Part shown: positions 15,687-24,685 of the stretch, in pieces
How positions within the stretch are numbered: position 1 is the first letter of the stretch
Layout: every line of letters starts with the position of its first letter
From: a virus
DNA: 36,803 nucleotides
IMG/VR virus record: IMGVR_UViG_3300044998_001004
Span: 1-36,803 of that record
Direction: 5' to 3' (one strand)
Made by a program: the position numbers and the translations under genes
Notes under the pieces: model-generated
Database searches by the model: none
Seen by the model: only the letters and a program-made list of their open reading frames with translations
Told to the model about the DNA's origin: nothing

Positions 15687-16694
15687 TCAGATGATGAGCA
15701 GGTTGGTGGACGGCGCCCCGGTGTAGTGAAGATGTATCCCTTCGCCGTGAAGCGCCGTAGGCAAGCTCGGAAGCCCCTCGAGTTGGACCGACGGTGCCCC
15801 GTCGACCGTGCCGGCCGCATAGGAAACCGAAACGACATTGCTACTCAGATCGAGACGCTTGACTTTGAAATCCAGCGGCATGGTGCCGCCGCCGACAAGG
15901 GCTACGGTAACGGGACCGGCGGAGGCGTCGATAGTCACACCTTGGTAGCTCTCTACGTCAATCGAGAAAGACCCGGGCCCAACAACACTACGCCACGGCC
16001 GCGTGACACAGTTTCGAACAGCCTCGCAAAACAACCCCAGGTCAACAGAGACCTCGATGTTGTTCTGCCCAGTGCCCATGAGACTAATACCGACGACCTC
16101 ATGAGCCGAGGTATCACCGTTCACAGTCTGTGGTGTACGGATCGTGTCAACCGGGACCGTCACGCATTGAAGCGCCCCGTTGATCCCGACAAGGGCCAGA
16201 CCAGACAGCGAGCTTGTCTGGGGAAACGCCTGCAACGCGCTGCACACATCCGTTGGTTCGCCGGGCGGGGCCTCGCACGGACAACGGCATTGCAGTTCAA
16301 GAAGGTCTACCGCTGACAGGTCGAACGTCCGATCGACAGAAACGTCGTAATCCTGCGGCCCGCCCGGGATCACAAGGTCGTAGGTGCCGGGGCCGAGGTA
16401 CACGACCCGACTGGTCTCCGTGATCTGCATCGGGGCGCCCGTCTGACAGGGGTCAAACGGAATTGTCGACGGTGTGTCACACGTATCGCCATCGGACAGA
16501 TAAATAGACACCGAGCCGCCAGATGGCAGGACCCAGCCGACAAAACGAACAACGTGGCCATCGGGAACGCGGACCTGCACGGCCGTCGCGTTGACCGAGA
16601 AGATGCTCCGCGGAAACACGCACTCTGGCGGCGTGCCGACGTCCTCGCATGCGCACGACGAAATCGGCAGGGTAGTAACAAGACGTCTCGTCAT
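15687..16694 (-). CDS. Cys-rich fibre/tail protein (335 aa)
   Basis: The ATG at 16694 (MTRRLVTTLPISSCACED) is chosen because GGGA lies nine bases upstream; a longer frame would run back through the portal gene and be an artefact. The N-terminal half is beta-like with VVRFVGWVLPSGGSVSIYLSDG and YLGPGTYDLVIPGGPQDYD. A Cys cluster LQCRCPCEAPPGEPTDVC lies near the middle. The later part has NNIEVSVDLGLFCEAVRNC and a C-terminal module shared with the 200-aa neighbour. It lies directly downstream of the portal gene. Probable fibre, function inferred from composition and paralogy. Confidence 0.65.
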   Translation of the reverse strand: MTRRLVTTLPISSCACEDVGTPPECVFPRSIFSVNATAVQVRVPDGHVVRFVGWVLPSGGSVSIYLSDGDTCDTPSTIPFDPCQTGAPMQITETSRVVYLGPGTYDLVIPGGPQDYDVSVDRTFDLSAVDLLELQCRCPCEAPPGEPTDVCSALQAFPQTSSLSGLALVGINGALQCVTVPVDTIRTPQTVNGDTSAHEVVGISLMGTGQNNIEVSVDLGLFCEAVRNCVTRPWRSVVGPGSFSIDVESYQGVTIDASAGPVTVALVGGGTMPLDFKVKRLDLSSNVVSVSYAAGTVDGAPSVQLEGLPSLPTALHGEGIHLHYTGAPSTNLLII

Positions 16695-16764
16695 GCTTGT
16701 CATTCCCGTTGCTAACTGGGGGAACCCCCGCCCACTAAGACTAACGCACGCCGCCGTGCCGACG

Positions 16765-18804
16765 TCAAGTCGGTGGGACCCGGACGGCAGCCTCCGGCAA
16801 TTCGGCTTGAAGCGCCGCGCGCACCTCCGGGTCCGGTCCGCCGGGCGGTTCCAAACCGATCGCCTGTGCGACAGTCCGCGCGGCGTCCGGGTCCGGAAGC
16901 GATCGGACGTCGCCACCCAAGCCCTCGATGATCCGCCGGAACAGTGACTGGACGACCGGCGCAGGAACCGATTGCGCCCCTGTTTGCTGATCGACCTGAA
17001 TCATCGCAGGCAGATACTGCAACAGCTCGATCGCCCGGCGCACCTGAGCCTCCCGCGTGCTGACGGACGTGATGCCACGGACAACAACCTGCGCGTCTAC
17101 CTTGATCGAGTTGTCGGACCCGTAGATCATCAGATAGTCGTAGAGGGCCTTGAACATCGGCTCCATGGCGTACTTGTCGGTGTACTCCGCCTTTGCGAAC
17201 ACGATCTTGGTCGCATTGGCCTGCACGGACTCAACGCCGAACCGAGTGCGCGCGACTGTTCCGTAGGCCGTCGATCCTGCCATGGTGTTATATATGCCCG
17301 TGGCGTGCTGGGCCTGCTCAGAAATCATCTGAAGGTAGGCTCGGATGTCAGCGCTGCCGCGCGCGAGATTGTGCAAATGCAGTGCCCGCTGCCCACCGCC
17401 TGTGTAATCCGCATCCACCGGCAACGCCATCCATGGAACGATCTCCATCGGCCTAGACGAGCTGACAAACCGACCAACGTCGATTTCAGCGATAAACGAG
17501 GACTCGAACGCAACGAACCGAAGGAGGTGCCGGTGCACGTTCCGGTAGGCTATCTCGTAGGATCGAATCTTGTCCCACGCCGAAACCCCCATCAACTGGC
17601 CATTGACAGGCTCGTATGAGGCAGTCCAGTATGGCCGCCGCCCCATCGGGTCCGGGTTGACGGCCAAGTAACAGACGAGGTTTTCGACGACCCACGCTTC
17701 GATTTCGTAGGTTTCGGACGCCGAGACGACCCCTTTGCGCCCGGCAACCACAAATTCGGTAACGCCGTAGGCGATTAGGACATCACCCGGCAGTCGGGTA
17801 TGGACGATGAGACAGTCGTAGGTACCCGGAACGTGGGCGCTGAGATGGGCAGAGAGTGCGCCGTTTTCAAGGGCGGCCTCGTTTTCTGCGGCCAAACACC
17901 CCTGCAACCACGGCGTCCCATTCGGGACCTGCTCAAGAATGTAATCCGCGGCCAGTCGAAGAACGCCCTCCGGCGCATTGTCTCGCATCCACTCAAGCGC
18001 CTCCCGTGGAAGACGAGAATGTTCGCAGACATACCGCCCATCCTGCGCCGTCGTACTGTCAGCGGACCAATAAAAGTCCATCGGCGAAACCCGGCCCCAA
18101 CGCATCTTCTGTACTCGTCGGACGGTTGGTTTGCCGCCGTTTGTCCAGTCCACCGTTTTCTCGAAAGAGAAGACCGGGAACTTCATCACGCCAAGCGAAC
18201 AAAACAGGTCGCGATGGAATTGCAGGTAAGCCTGCACAAAGCCACCCTCGACCATGATGTCATTCATGGCGCGCTCCATCCCAATCGTCGCCCGTTTCGC
18301 TTCCTCGAACAACGCGGTATTGATTTCGGCCTTGAGGTCAGCAATGCGTGTTCTGGCGTACCGGCGGGCCTCGTCCGTTGGCAAGTAATCGAGAACGTTC
18401 AGCTCGCGCATGACCTTCTGCACCGCCAAAGCCCGGAAGTGTTGCGGGACGTTCGGTACAGGGGTCGGTTCCAACGTGAAAAACGTGGTGCCTTGGGCAA
18501 TCCGGTCGACGACCCACGCCATGTACGTACTCAACTGCTGGGCAAAAAGACCGACGTAAATTTCGTCCGGATTCTCCAGTTTGCACTTGGCTTCAGGGGA
18601 ATACATCTCCTGCGCGGCCCAGTACGCCTCGTGCATCCTCCGCGTGATCTCGGTCTTGTTAGCCGCGGCCTCGACAAACATCTGAATGAGGTCCGCAGCC
18701 AACGGGTCGGGCGGAAGAGTCTTCGGTGCACCGGACTCCGGCGGTGTTTTCGGCTCAGTCAATGCGTCGGTCAGGACGCCCGTTTTTCGGGTTTCAGGCA
18801 GCAC
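16765..18804 (-). CDS. Portal protein (679 aa)
   Basis: Length, helical composition and motifs fit podovirus-type portals, the dodecameric ring through which DNA is packaged and ejected. Features include the N-terminal EITRRMHEAYWAAQEMYSPEAKCK (in parts), LFAQQLSTYMAWVVDRI and MKFPVFSFEKTVDW. Also present are RWGRVSPMDFYWSAD, the characteristic NPDPMGRRPYWTASYEPVNG, and AYLQMISEQAQHATGIYN, a wing/stem-like helix. The Pro/Ala-rich C-terminus (~640-679) may project into the head. The start is GTG at 18804 with GGGGG upstream, the run formed by the preceding gene's terminal Gly codons. It is unusually distant from the large terminase gene (14 kb away and on the other strand). Confidence 0.85.
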   Translation of the reverse strand: MLPETRKTGVLTDALTEPKTPPESGAPKTLPPDPLAADLIQMFVEAAANKTEITRRMHEAYWAAQEMYSPEAKCKLENPDEIYVGLFAQQLSTYMAWVVDRIAQGTTFFTLEPTPVPNVPQHFRALAVQKVMRELNVLDYLPTDEARRYARTRIADLKAEINTALFEEAKRATIGMERAMNDIMVEGGFVQAYLQFHRDLFCSLGVMKFPVFSFEKTVDWTNGGKPTVRRVQKMRWGRVSPMDFYWSADSTTAQDGRYVCEHSRLPREALEWMRDNAPEGVLRLAADYILEQVPNGTPWLQGCLAAENEAALENGALSAHLSAHVPGTYDCLIVHTRLPGDVLIAYGVTEFVVAGRKGVVSASETYEIEAWVVENLVCYLAVNPDPMGRRPYWTASYEPVNGQLMGVSAWDKIRSYEIAYRNVHRHLLRFVAFESSFIAEIDVGRFVSSSRPMEIVPWMALPVDADYTGGGQRALHLHNLARGSADIRAYLQMISEQAQHATGIYNTMAGSTAYGTVARTRFGVESVQANATKIVFAKAEYTDKYAMEPMFKALYDYLMIYGSDNSIKVDAQVVVRGITSVSTREAQVRRAIELLQYLPAMIQVDQQTGAQSVPAPVVQSLFRRIIEGLGGDVRSLPDPDAARTVAQAIGLEPPGGPDPEVRAALQAELPEAAVRVPPT

Positions 18805-18806
18805 GC

Positions 18807-20084
18807 TTAGCCCCCACCAGAAGTATCGTCGCAGTCATTAAGAATGTTTGATATCGGGGACAAAATGGAGAAGTTCGACACAACAGCGCAAGTCGGATGC
18901 TTGGCGTACAAATACGCCTGCGCACACCCAGAACCGGTCGTGTTGTAGAAGACCGTCTTCTCGCCGTACCCCTCAATGTCCAACTCGATCTCGGTATCTG
19001 AGACCGGGACACTAGCCCCGATATCACCCTCCAAAGTTGAATCGCCGACCACGGCCACGCCGACAGTCAGAACGGTGTTTGCCGGGAAATACACCGCCTT
19101 AACGTCCATACCGCCAGTAAACCCCGGCGGAATAGGGCTGGCTGTCGGTGCTGTCAAAACCATTCCGACGCAGAACGGCGGTCGCGGCTGCGGAGGCCGA
19201 CTCACATACAAACGGATCGGTACCTCGAATTGGCCGGCACAGTTCGACAGCGACACTTTGCCGACCCGGCAACCCTCGGGGTCGTCAAGGCACTTGTCCC
19301 AAAGCGGCGTGCCGACAAGGCAAAGGAGTGGCCCGGTCGGCGAGTCCCTGATTTCCGGGTTCAGCCCCAAGGGCAGGTCCTCGAACGAGTCGATATCGAT
19401 CGGGGAAGTGCCGGACAGGCGGTAACAAACCTCCGTGTACTCATTGATCGTCAGGGTCGTCAACGCCGGTGCATCCACAAGACGCAGGCGGTTACACGGC
19501 GGTGGGGCGGGGATTTCCTCACGCTCGATGACCCCTTCGACCACGGTCTCGCCGCACGGTGACGACAGGCGGACTGAGTACGGACCGCTGCGCACTTCCC
19601 CGGAGATGACAAGGGTTGCTCCGAACGCGGATACATAGGCGCCGTCAAGCCCGGTGGTATCCACCACCTCGCCTTCCGCGGCCAACCTAATCTCGGTGAC
19701 CGTCTGCCCGGTCGAATCTGTAACGATTCGCGTCGAGCTAGTCGCCACAGGTAGGCGGCATGGGGCGGCAAAGGTCAGAGACCACGTCGCCTCCCCACAC
19801 GGGGTGACAATCCGAACTACACTGCAAAACGGCTCACCGTCTGAAACGCCAGTGGCGGAGAGACGTTGGTCCCGGATTCTGAGTCGCACCCAGTCCGGCT
19901 TCGAAACGACCTCGATTGATGCGTTCCTGTCAAGTAAAGGCGGCGCTGTCCATGCCACCGTCCCGTCGGTGGCGGGCTCGATCGTAAACGCCTCGGACTC
20001 GGGCACGATACAGTCGCACGCACGGAGGTCCGGGTCGACGTCTCGCCACGTTACCTTGGTCTGCTGCTTGTCACCGGTAGCCAT
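18807..20084 (-). CDS. Cys-rich Ig-like virion protein (425 aa)
   Basis: This is the first gene of the leftward block. Sixteen cysteines are spread along several beta domains. Residues ~25-110 resemble a putative-Ig domain (SKPDWVRLRIRDQRLSATG, VVRIVTPCGEATWSLTF). A second domain holds YVSAFGATLVISGEVRSGP and VRLSSPCGETVVEG. A third has LSGTSPIDIDSFEDLPLG and LSNCAGQFEVPIRLYVSRPP; the C-terminal domain holds AVYFPANTVLTVGVAVVGD. It ends three bases before the portal GTG, and its last Gly codons supply the portal ribosome site. Likely a head fibre or collar/whisker protein. Confidence 0.6.
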   Translation of the reverse strand: MATGDKQQTKVTWRDVDPDLRACDCIVPESEAFTIEPATDGTVAWTAPPLLDRNASIEVVSKPDWVRLRIRDQRLSATGVSDGEPFCSVVRIVTPCGEATWSLTFAAPCRLPVATSSTRIVTDSTGQTVTEIRLAAEGEVVDTTGLDGAYVSAFGATLVISGEVRSGPYSVRLSSPCGETVVEGVIEREEIPAPPPCNRLRLVDAPALTTLTINEYTEVCYRLSGTSPIDIDSFEDLPLGLNPEIRDSPTGPLLCLVGTPLWDKCLDDPEGCRVGKVSLSNCAGQFEVPIRLYVSRPPQPRPPFCVGMVLTAPTASPIPPGFTGGMDVKAVYFPANTVLTVGVAVVGDSTLEGDIGASVPVSDTEIELDIEGYGEKTVFYNTTGSGCAQAYLYAKHPTCAVVSNFSILSPISNILNDCDDTSGGG

Positions 20085-20097
20085 AACCAGTCATACT
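20068..20097 (+). promoter_or_regulatory. Candidate rightward sigma70-type promoter
   Basis: TTGTCA (20068-20073), an 18-bp spacer and CATACT (20092-20097) lie just before the rightward block; the -35 matches consensus at 5/6 and the -10 at 4/6. The expected start near 20104 gives a ~36-nt leader to the ATG at 20140. The site overlaps the 5' end of the divergent gene. On the other strand, TTGCGG-17 bp-TAGTAT (20091-20119) is a weaker leftward candidate that would give an almost leaderless mRNA. Confidence 0.35.
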
Positions 20098-20139
20098 ACG
20101 GCGGTTCGCGACACACCGCAACCTTCGGTGGATTTGTAA

Positions 20140-21705
20140 ATGCGGATAGCGAAATTCATTGGGCCGTCCATCCTCGCGCCCAGACTCACAAATGACGGCG
20201 TCGCATCGCGAGCATGGAACGCCCGCTTGACCGACGGCACACTCCGCGCGATGCGTGCCCCGTTGGAAATCGGGGCCTGCGACGGGCGCCCGTCAGCGCT
20301 GCTGCCAAACGCCCCGTGCTTGCCGCACAACTACACACCAATCGGACTGGTTCCAGACGGGTCTAGCGGGATTGTAGTCAGGGATGGAGCGCTCTACTAC
20401 CACGAGTCTGGCCTTCCGGTAATGATCCCGCGACCGCCGGCGCCGGTAGTTGTTGGCGGCCTGTCGACCACCCAAGAGGTCGGGAGGCTCATGTCGTTCC
20501 GCGTCACGCGAGTCGGGCCGGACGGCAATGAATCCCTTCCGTCGGAGCCAAGCCCACCTGTTTACATCGACCCCGCCAAAACCGTCCGCCTCTCGACGTC
20601 GGGCTACGTGCGCGTTTACGCCGCGCACGCTACATCGCTGGACGGCGAGCTGACCCCCGGGCAGGTGCAAGCCGACTGGCTACTCGTAGGCGAGTTCGCA
20701 TCGGCTGTCTCCTTTGCGGTCAAACCTGAGACGTGGCCTTTGGTGGCTGACGGCGAGCTGCCGGACGAATGGTGCCAGCCAGAAGGTCTTCTGGGCGTGG
20801 CCCGACTTGACTCTGGGCACTTTGTCGTATGGTCCGACAGCGCCCTGTACATCAGCGAACGTCATCTGGAATACGCCTTCCCCATTCGCGGCCAAGTGGC
20901 GATTGAGTCGACTCCGGTATCTGTGGTGCCCATCCAAAACGCACCGGCGGCCATCGTTATCACGCGCGACCAGACTTTCCTGCTGTCGGTTGCACAGCAA
21001 GAAAACGGCCCGCCAACGCCGACGTTGACGCCGTACACCATGACACATGGGCTGTACGGCGGCCCAGAGACGATCGGGCGCACACCGCTTGGTGTGGTCT
21101 ACCCATCACGAATGGGACTAATTTCGGTCACTGGCGACCCCCAAGTGGGGTACCAACTCTTGACCAGAAACGCCATTCAACCAGAACAGTGGGAGACAGA
21201 GCGCCCAAACGCTGGTACGTGGCACAACGGAATGTACGTTTCTGACAAGTGGGTGCTTGATGTTTCGGACCAGCAGCACGGGGCGAACGAGTTGGCCCCG
21301 CTAATGCCTCACACCTTCGGGGGGGAGGACTTTGTCTCCACCGCCGGGGGGCGCCTTTTGTTCAGGAGAAACGGGGTTTGGTACGCGTGGGGCGAGGGAG
21401 ATGGGTATGCTGCGGCCGAATTCGAAAGCCGCACCTACGTTGCTAAGGGACCGATTGTGCTGACATGCGTTAAGGTCGCTGGAAGGAACATCGGCGGGGT
21501 CGAAGTCGCACTGGTCGACGAAGCCGGAGATGTCCTCTGGAGAACGGTGCTCTCCGACTCCGACGAAAACCGCCCAATCAACTTCCGACCGGTCCGACTG
21601 CGGGCGGCGCGGATTCGGCTCCGCCTCCCGACCAGCGACAGGGAGATTAGTATCTGGGATGTCCACTTTGCCGGGAACCGGTACGCTCTTTCGAAAACCC
21701 AATGA
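20140..21705 (+). CDS. Tail nozzle/tubular-type protein (521 aa)
   Basis: This is the first gene of the rightward block. The region ~205-290, with WCQPEGLLGVARLDSGHFVVWSD in parts, ALYISERHLEYAFPIRG and IVITRDQTFLLSV, resembles beta-propeller nozzle (tail tubular B-like) proteins. These show a PEG...L...N-G...GF-x(n)-E-P-x2-P-x-A-W pattern followed by a test for a displayed value. Upstream, GGLSTTQEVGRLMSFRVTRVGPDGNES suggests a fibronectin-like strand region common in that family. The C-terminal domain (VKVAGRNIGGVEVALVDEAGDV...ISIWDVHFAG) matches the beta-sandwich ending of such proteins. It would form the lower tail tube. Overlaps the next gene by ATGA. Confidence 0.65.
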   Translation: MRIAKFIGPSILAPRLTNDGVASRAWNARLTDGTLRAMRAPLEIGACDGRPSALLPNAPCLPHNYTPIGLVPDGSSGIVVRDGALYYHESGLPVMIPRPPAPVVVGGLSTTQEVGRLMSFRVTRVGPDGNESLPSEPSPPVYIDPAKTVRLSTSGYVRVYAAHATSLDGELTPGQVQADWLLVGEFASAVSFAVKPETWPLVADGELPDEWCQPEGLLGVARLDSGHFVVWSDSALYISERHLEYAFPIRGQVAIESTPVSVVPIQNAPAAIVITRDQTFLLSVAQQENGPPTPTLTPYTMTHGLYGGPETIGRTPLGVVYPSRMGLISVTGDPQVGYQLLTRNAIQPEQWETERPNAGTWHNGMYVSDKWVLDVSDQQHGANELAPLMPHTFGGEDFVSTAGGRLLFRRNGVWYAWGEGDGYAAAEFESRTYVAKGPIVLTCVKVAGRNIGGVEVALVDEAGDVLWRTVLSDSDENRPINFRPVRLRAARIRLRLPTSDREISIWDVHFAGNRYALSKTQ

Positions 21706-22094
21706 GCATTGAATCCCTCTCCATTGACAAGGACGCGGCAGAACTGGTCGATGCCTATATCCGCCGGTTCGTGGCGCTGGCAAAACTCGGTTCCGGGAAC
21801 GGGTCCCTGCAGGACTTTCTTGTGGCCGACAGGCGTTTGTGGTCGGGGCTGGTATCCAACCGCTACGGCGGTATGTTCGCCGCCTTCGTTGGCAGTGGGG
21901 TTGTTGCCTTTGCCGATGCCGTCGTCTCTTTGGCTGGGAAACCTGACGAAGAGGCCCGGATGATCTTCGGGAACGGACACATTGCCATGATCAACGCTGC
22001 CGTGGACCTTATCATTCGGGTTGCGCCGGGCAAGAACAGCAGCGAGGTGCGCACCGCGCTCAACCAGTATTACCAGACGTTACTTGACTCATGA
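21702..22094 (+). CDS. Hypothetical small virion/assembly protein (130 aa)
   Basis: No family recognised. It is mainly helical, with DAAELVDAYIRRFVALAKLG near the start and a moderately hydrophobic stretch GGMFAAFVGSGVVAFADAVVSLAG (~56-79) that could be a membrane-interacting helix. EVRTALNQYYQTLLDS ends the chain. It overlaps both neighbours by ATGA. Its place between nozzle and internal virion genes suggests a small ejected or core protein. Confidence 0.6.
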   Translation: MSIESLSIDKDAAELVDAYIRRFVALAKLGSGNGSLQDFLVADRRLWSGLVSNRYGGMFAAFVGSGVVAFADAVVSLAGKPDEEARMIFGNGHIAMINAAVDLIIRVAPGKNSSEVRTALNQYYQTLLDS

Positions 22095-23053
22095 GTACTG
22101 TCGAGGTCAAGGTCAACTACGAAGGCACCGCCCAGTTCGGGCAGCAGGCTGCCGTCACGCAGGGGCAGAACTACGCCCTGTGGTCGGCTGCTGCCGCGGC
22201 CATCCTTGCCGGCATCGGTGCGGCCAAACAGTACGACATGTACGAGCAGATGGGTGACCTTGCATCTGCACAACGCGACCTTATCAACTCCCAACGACAA
22301 CGCTACGAGAAGATCATCGACTCGTTCTACCTGCCGCAACTTAAGCAGGCGCGGGCCTACATGTGGGGGTACGCCAACTCGTGGGGGCGGTCGATTCAAG
22401 AGCTTGTCGCCAAGTGCGGGACGCAAGCCTGCTCGTACGTGCGCCGCATCGAGTCTGTAGACAACGCTGTCGCGCGGACCGCCGGTGTCATCGCCGCTGC
22501 GCGCCGTGCGCTGCGTCGAAACACCGCCATGAGACAAATCGGCCTCTGCGGCGACTCCGAGGTCCGTATTCAGGCGCTGCAGGCGACATTGGTCATCGGC
22601 AATCTTGAGGTTGGCAAACGCTACGAAGACCGCCAAGAACTTGCGTGGACAGAGTTGTACTGGCGCCGGATGCTCGGCGCCGCGCAGATTGCCCAAAACA
22701 CGATGCAGCTTGGGGCGAACATGCTTGTGCAATCAGGTACGCAGTTGTCGAGTGCACTGGCCGGACAGGCAACCCTCCTGCAGCTAGGAGAATCGAACCT
22801 GCAGAACCAGAGTCGTGCTCTCATGGGGCAGGCGGATGTGTTTGGCGGTTTTGGGGCGCTCGGCGGCACTCTACTCGGCAACACCATCGGCGCGCGGGCT
22901 GGACAGAGCATGCTCGCCCGCCTCTTCGAGCCGTCCCAGCCCAACAACGGCGCAGGCGAATTGCCGGGGTGGGGGAAAAGCTACTGGGACCTCCCCGGCC
23001 CAAGTGAAACGGACGTAAGGTCCGTCGGACTCTCTCCCATGGAGGCCCCATGA
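22091..23053 (+). CDS. Internal virion protein candidate (320 aa)
   Basis: An N-terminal hydrophobic segment (LWSAAAAAILAGIGAAKQYD, ~30-49) is followed by long helices: MGDLASAQRDLINSQRQRYEK, QARRALRR-type basic helices, and a Gln/Leu-rich helix QNTMQLGANMLVQSGTQLSS. A Gly-rich stretch with FGGFGALGGTLLGNTIGARAG lies near 247-268. This composition and order (before a transglycosylase and a giant protein) parallel the small internal core/ejection proteins of T7-type phages, which help form a DNA channel across the envelope. The parallel is by context, not sequence identity. Start and end both overlap neighbours by ATGA. Confidence 0.6.
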   Translation: MSTVEVKVNYEGTAQFGQQAAVTQGQNYALWSAAAAAILAGIGAAKQYDMYEQMGDLASAQRDLINSQRQRYEKIIDSFYLPQLKQARAYMWGYANSWGRSIQELVAKCGTQACSYVRRIESVDNAVARTAGVIAAARRALRRNTAMRQIGLCGDSEVRIQALQATLVIGNLEVGKRYEDRQELAWTELYWRRMLGAAQIAQNTMQLGANMLVQSGTQLSSALAGQATLLQLGESNLQNQSRALMGQADVFGGFGALGGTLLGNTIGARAGQSMLARLFEPSQPNNGAGELPGWGKSYWDLPGPSETDVRSVGLSPMEAP

Positions 23054-23256
23054 TCCCGATTGGCATTGACATGCACTACATGGTGTCTCCAGTCATGCAA
23101 GTGCCCCCGCCGCTCGACGTAGCGAACAAGGCTTCTGTGGACGTCAAGCCGGCGATTCACGATGCTGAGTTCATCGCTGCCCTGATTGGTATCCTGAAGC
23201 AGCTCGACGAGACCGGGCAGCTTACCGGGGTGCCAAACCAAGTGTTCGGAGTCTGA
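23050..23256 (+). CDS. Small hypothetical protein (68 aa)
   Basis: No family recognised. It starts with the ATGA junction of the preceding gene. The N-terminal half is hydrophobic and Pro-rich (MIPIGIDMHYMVSPVMQVPPP) and the C-terminal half helical (DAEFIAALIGILKQLDETGQ). It contains no cysteine. The strict coupling on both sides supports it being expressed with the ejection genes. Confidence 0.55.
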   Translation: MIPIGIDMHYMVSPVMQVPPPLDVANKASVDVKPAIHDAEFIAALIGILKQLDETGQLTGVPNQVFGV

Positions 23257-23257
23257 C

Positions 23258-23998
23258 ATGGCAAGCGCACTCGAACAATTCGCACGGGCCTACCAGAACG
23301 CATACGAGACTCAATTGCGCGCCGCGCAGCAGGAGGCGGCGACGCGACTAGCGATCCGGAATCAGGACCTGCAAGAACAGCGACAACGGGACGACGCGCA
23401 GGCGCGCACCCGTGAACTCGACCTGCGGACGCGGACAATCGCCATCGCGGAAGAACAGAACCGTCGTGCGCAGGACGCATTCGACTATATGAAACGACTC
23501 CGCCTTCCGGAGGAGGCGGCGAACCGAATTGCCAAATCCAGAATGGACACGATGGATTTGGCTGATGTACGACGCCGCGCGGCTACGCTCGACGCCATCC
23601 TTCGCTTGGCCGCGGTCGACATCCCGAGTGCGACGGAGCTTGCCAAGCAATACAAATTCCCGGTGTTCTTCGAAGCCAAACCGGAAGGCGGGACAACCGT
23701 GTACCGGGAAGACGGGGCGCTGCTCGGCACTCTGTACCAGAACCCACTCATGCGACCGCAACGCGATACCGACTCGGCCCTCGACATTCTCCTCAAAGAC
23801 CTTGCGTCTATGTCTGGTCGCCAACCACAAGACGCGCGCGAAAGCAGCCAGAAATCAATGCGACCAGACGACCCGGAACGCCTGCTCCAACGATTCCCGC
23901 GCACCAAAGACGCTGAGGCAACGCCTTCTACCGACCAGATCATGCGCCAGCTCGACGACATCTACGGCACTGGCAGCGCATACGGGGTGATGCCATGA
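23258..23998 (+). CDS. Coiled-coil internal virion protein candidate (246 aa)
   Basis: GGAG lies six bases before the ATG. Residues ~1-100 form a continuous highly charged Ala/Gln/Arg/Glu helix (QLRAAQQEAATRLAIRNQ, RTRTIAIAEEQNRRAQD), a likely coiled coil. A small globular part follows, KFPVFFEAKPEGGTTVYREDG, then a polar tail. It contains no cysteine. Its stop overlaps the transglycosylase ATG by ATGA, so the two are made together. Probably part of the ejected core; no family name can be given. Confidence 0.6.
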   Translation: MASALEQFARAYQNAYETQLRAAQQEAATRLAIRNQDLQEQRQRDDAQARTRELDLRTRTIAIAEEQNRRAQDAFDYMKRLRLPEEAANRIAKSRMDTMDLADVRRRAATLDAILRLAAVDIPSATELAKQYKFPVFFEAKPEGGTTVYREDGALLGTLYQNPLMRPQRDTDSALDILLKDLASMSGRQPQDARESSQKSMRPDDPERLLQRFPRTKDAEATPSTDQIMRQLDDIYGTGSAYGVMP

Positions 23999-24678
23999 CG
24001 ACGAAGCGTCAAAACCCGCGCCCAGAAGATGCGACCGTGTACGACCCGATTTTTCGGGCCGCCGAGGAAAAGTACTCCCTGCCCCCGGGCCTTCTCAAGG
24101 CGATCGCGTATGTCGAATCCCGGTATCAGCCGGATGCGGACGCAGGTCCGCGTGGTGGGAAAGGGTTGATGCAATTCGTGCGATCGACGGCGCGTGAGTA
24201 TGGGATCGACCCATTCAACCCTGTCGAGTCGATTACTGGTGCGGCACGGTACATGAGTAACGCCCTCTCGGCGTTCAACGGCGACATCGGCAAGGCCATC
24301 CAAGCCTACAACATGGGAATCGCCGGGGCCAAGCGGTTCTTCGGCAACGCCACCGATGTTGCCGGGGACCCGAAATACGCTGAGAAGGTGATGAGGTCGC
24401 TTGAGCGAATCGCAGCCAGCGGATTTGTCAGGACAAACCGCAAGCTGCTCGACGGCGAAGCCAACATCATCATGAATGCCCCACCCGCACCGGATTCGGC
24501 ACCGGTCCCTGACGCCCCTAGTCCGGCCGCGTTCAGCCCGACTACACCCGGGTGGAAGGATGACATTGGGGAAATGGCGATGCTGGCTGAGGTGGAACAG
24601 GCGTTCGATGCCACAAACGCGGAGCAGGAGCAGAAACTGAGCGCAACACTCAGGGAACTCGAAGCCAACTTGATGTGA
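23995..24678 (+). CDS. Lytic transglycosylase, SLT domain (227 aa)
   Basis: Residues ~15-140 are a soluble-lytic-transglycosylase domain. The catalytic Glu is E41 in AIAYVESRYQPDA, GLMQF (57-61) is the GLMQ motif, and AIQAYNMG (101-108) is the AYN motif. Such enzymes cleave the MurNAc-GlcNAc bond of peptidoglycan with 1,6-anhydro formation. In podoviruses they are carried in the virion to open the wall for genome entry; the position between internal proteins supports this over a lysis role. The C-terminal ~80 residues are Pro/Ala-rich then helical (MLAEVEQAFDATNAEQEQKL) and may dock it in the core. No signal peptide and no cysteine. Confidence 0.88.
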   Translation: MTTKRQNPRPEDATVYDPIFRAAEEKYSLPPGLLKAIAYVESRYQPDADAGPRGGKGLMQFVRSTAREYGIDPFNPVESITGAARYMSNALSAFNGDIGKAIQAYNMGIAGAKRFFGNATDVAGDPKYAEKVMRSLERIAASGFVRTNRKLLDGEANIIMNAPPAPDSAPVPDAPSPAAFSPTTPGWKDDIGEMAMLAEVEQAFDATNAEQEQKLSATLRELEANLM

Positions 24679-24685
24679 GAACACC

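Noticed and set aside
16718-16729. GGGGG-AA-CCCCC palindrome between portal and fibre gene as a terminator
   Set aside because: The loop is only two bases and no T-tract follows on either strand.
16695-16916. N-terminal extension of the 335-aa fibre protein
   Set aside because: The extension runs through the portal C-terminus and is Arg-rich without structure; the start at 16694 has a plausible ribosome site.
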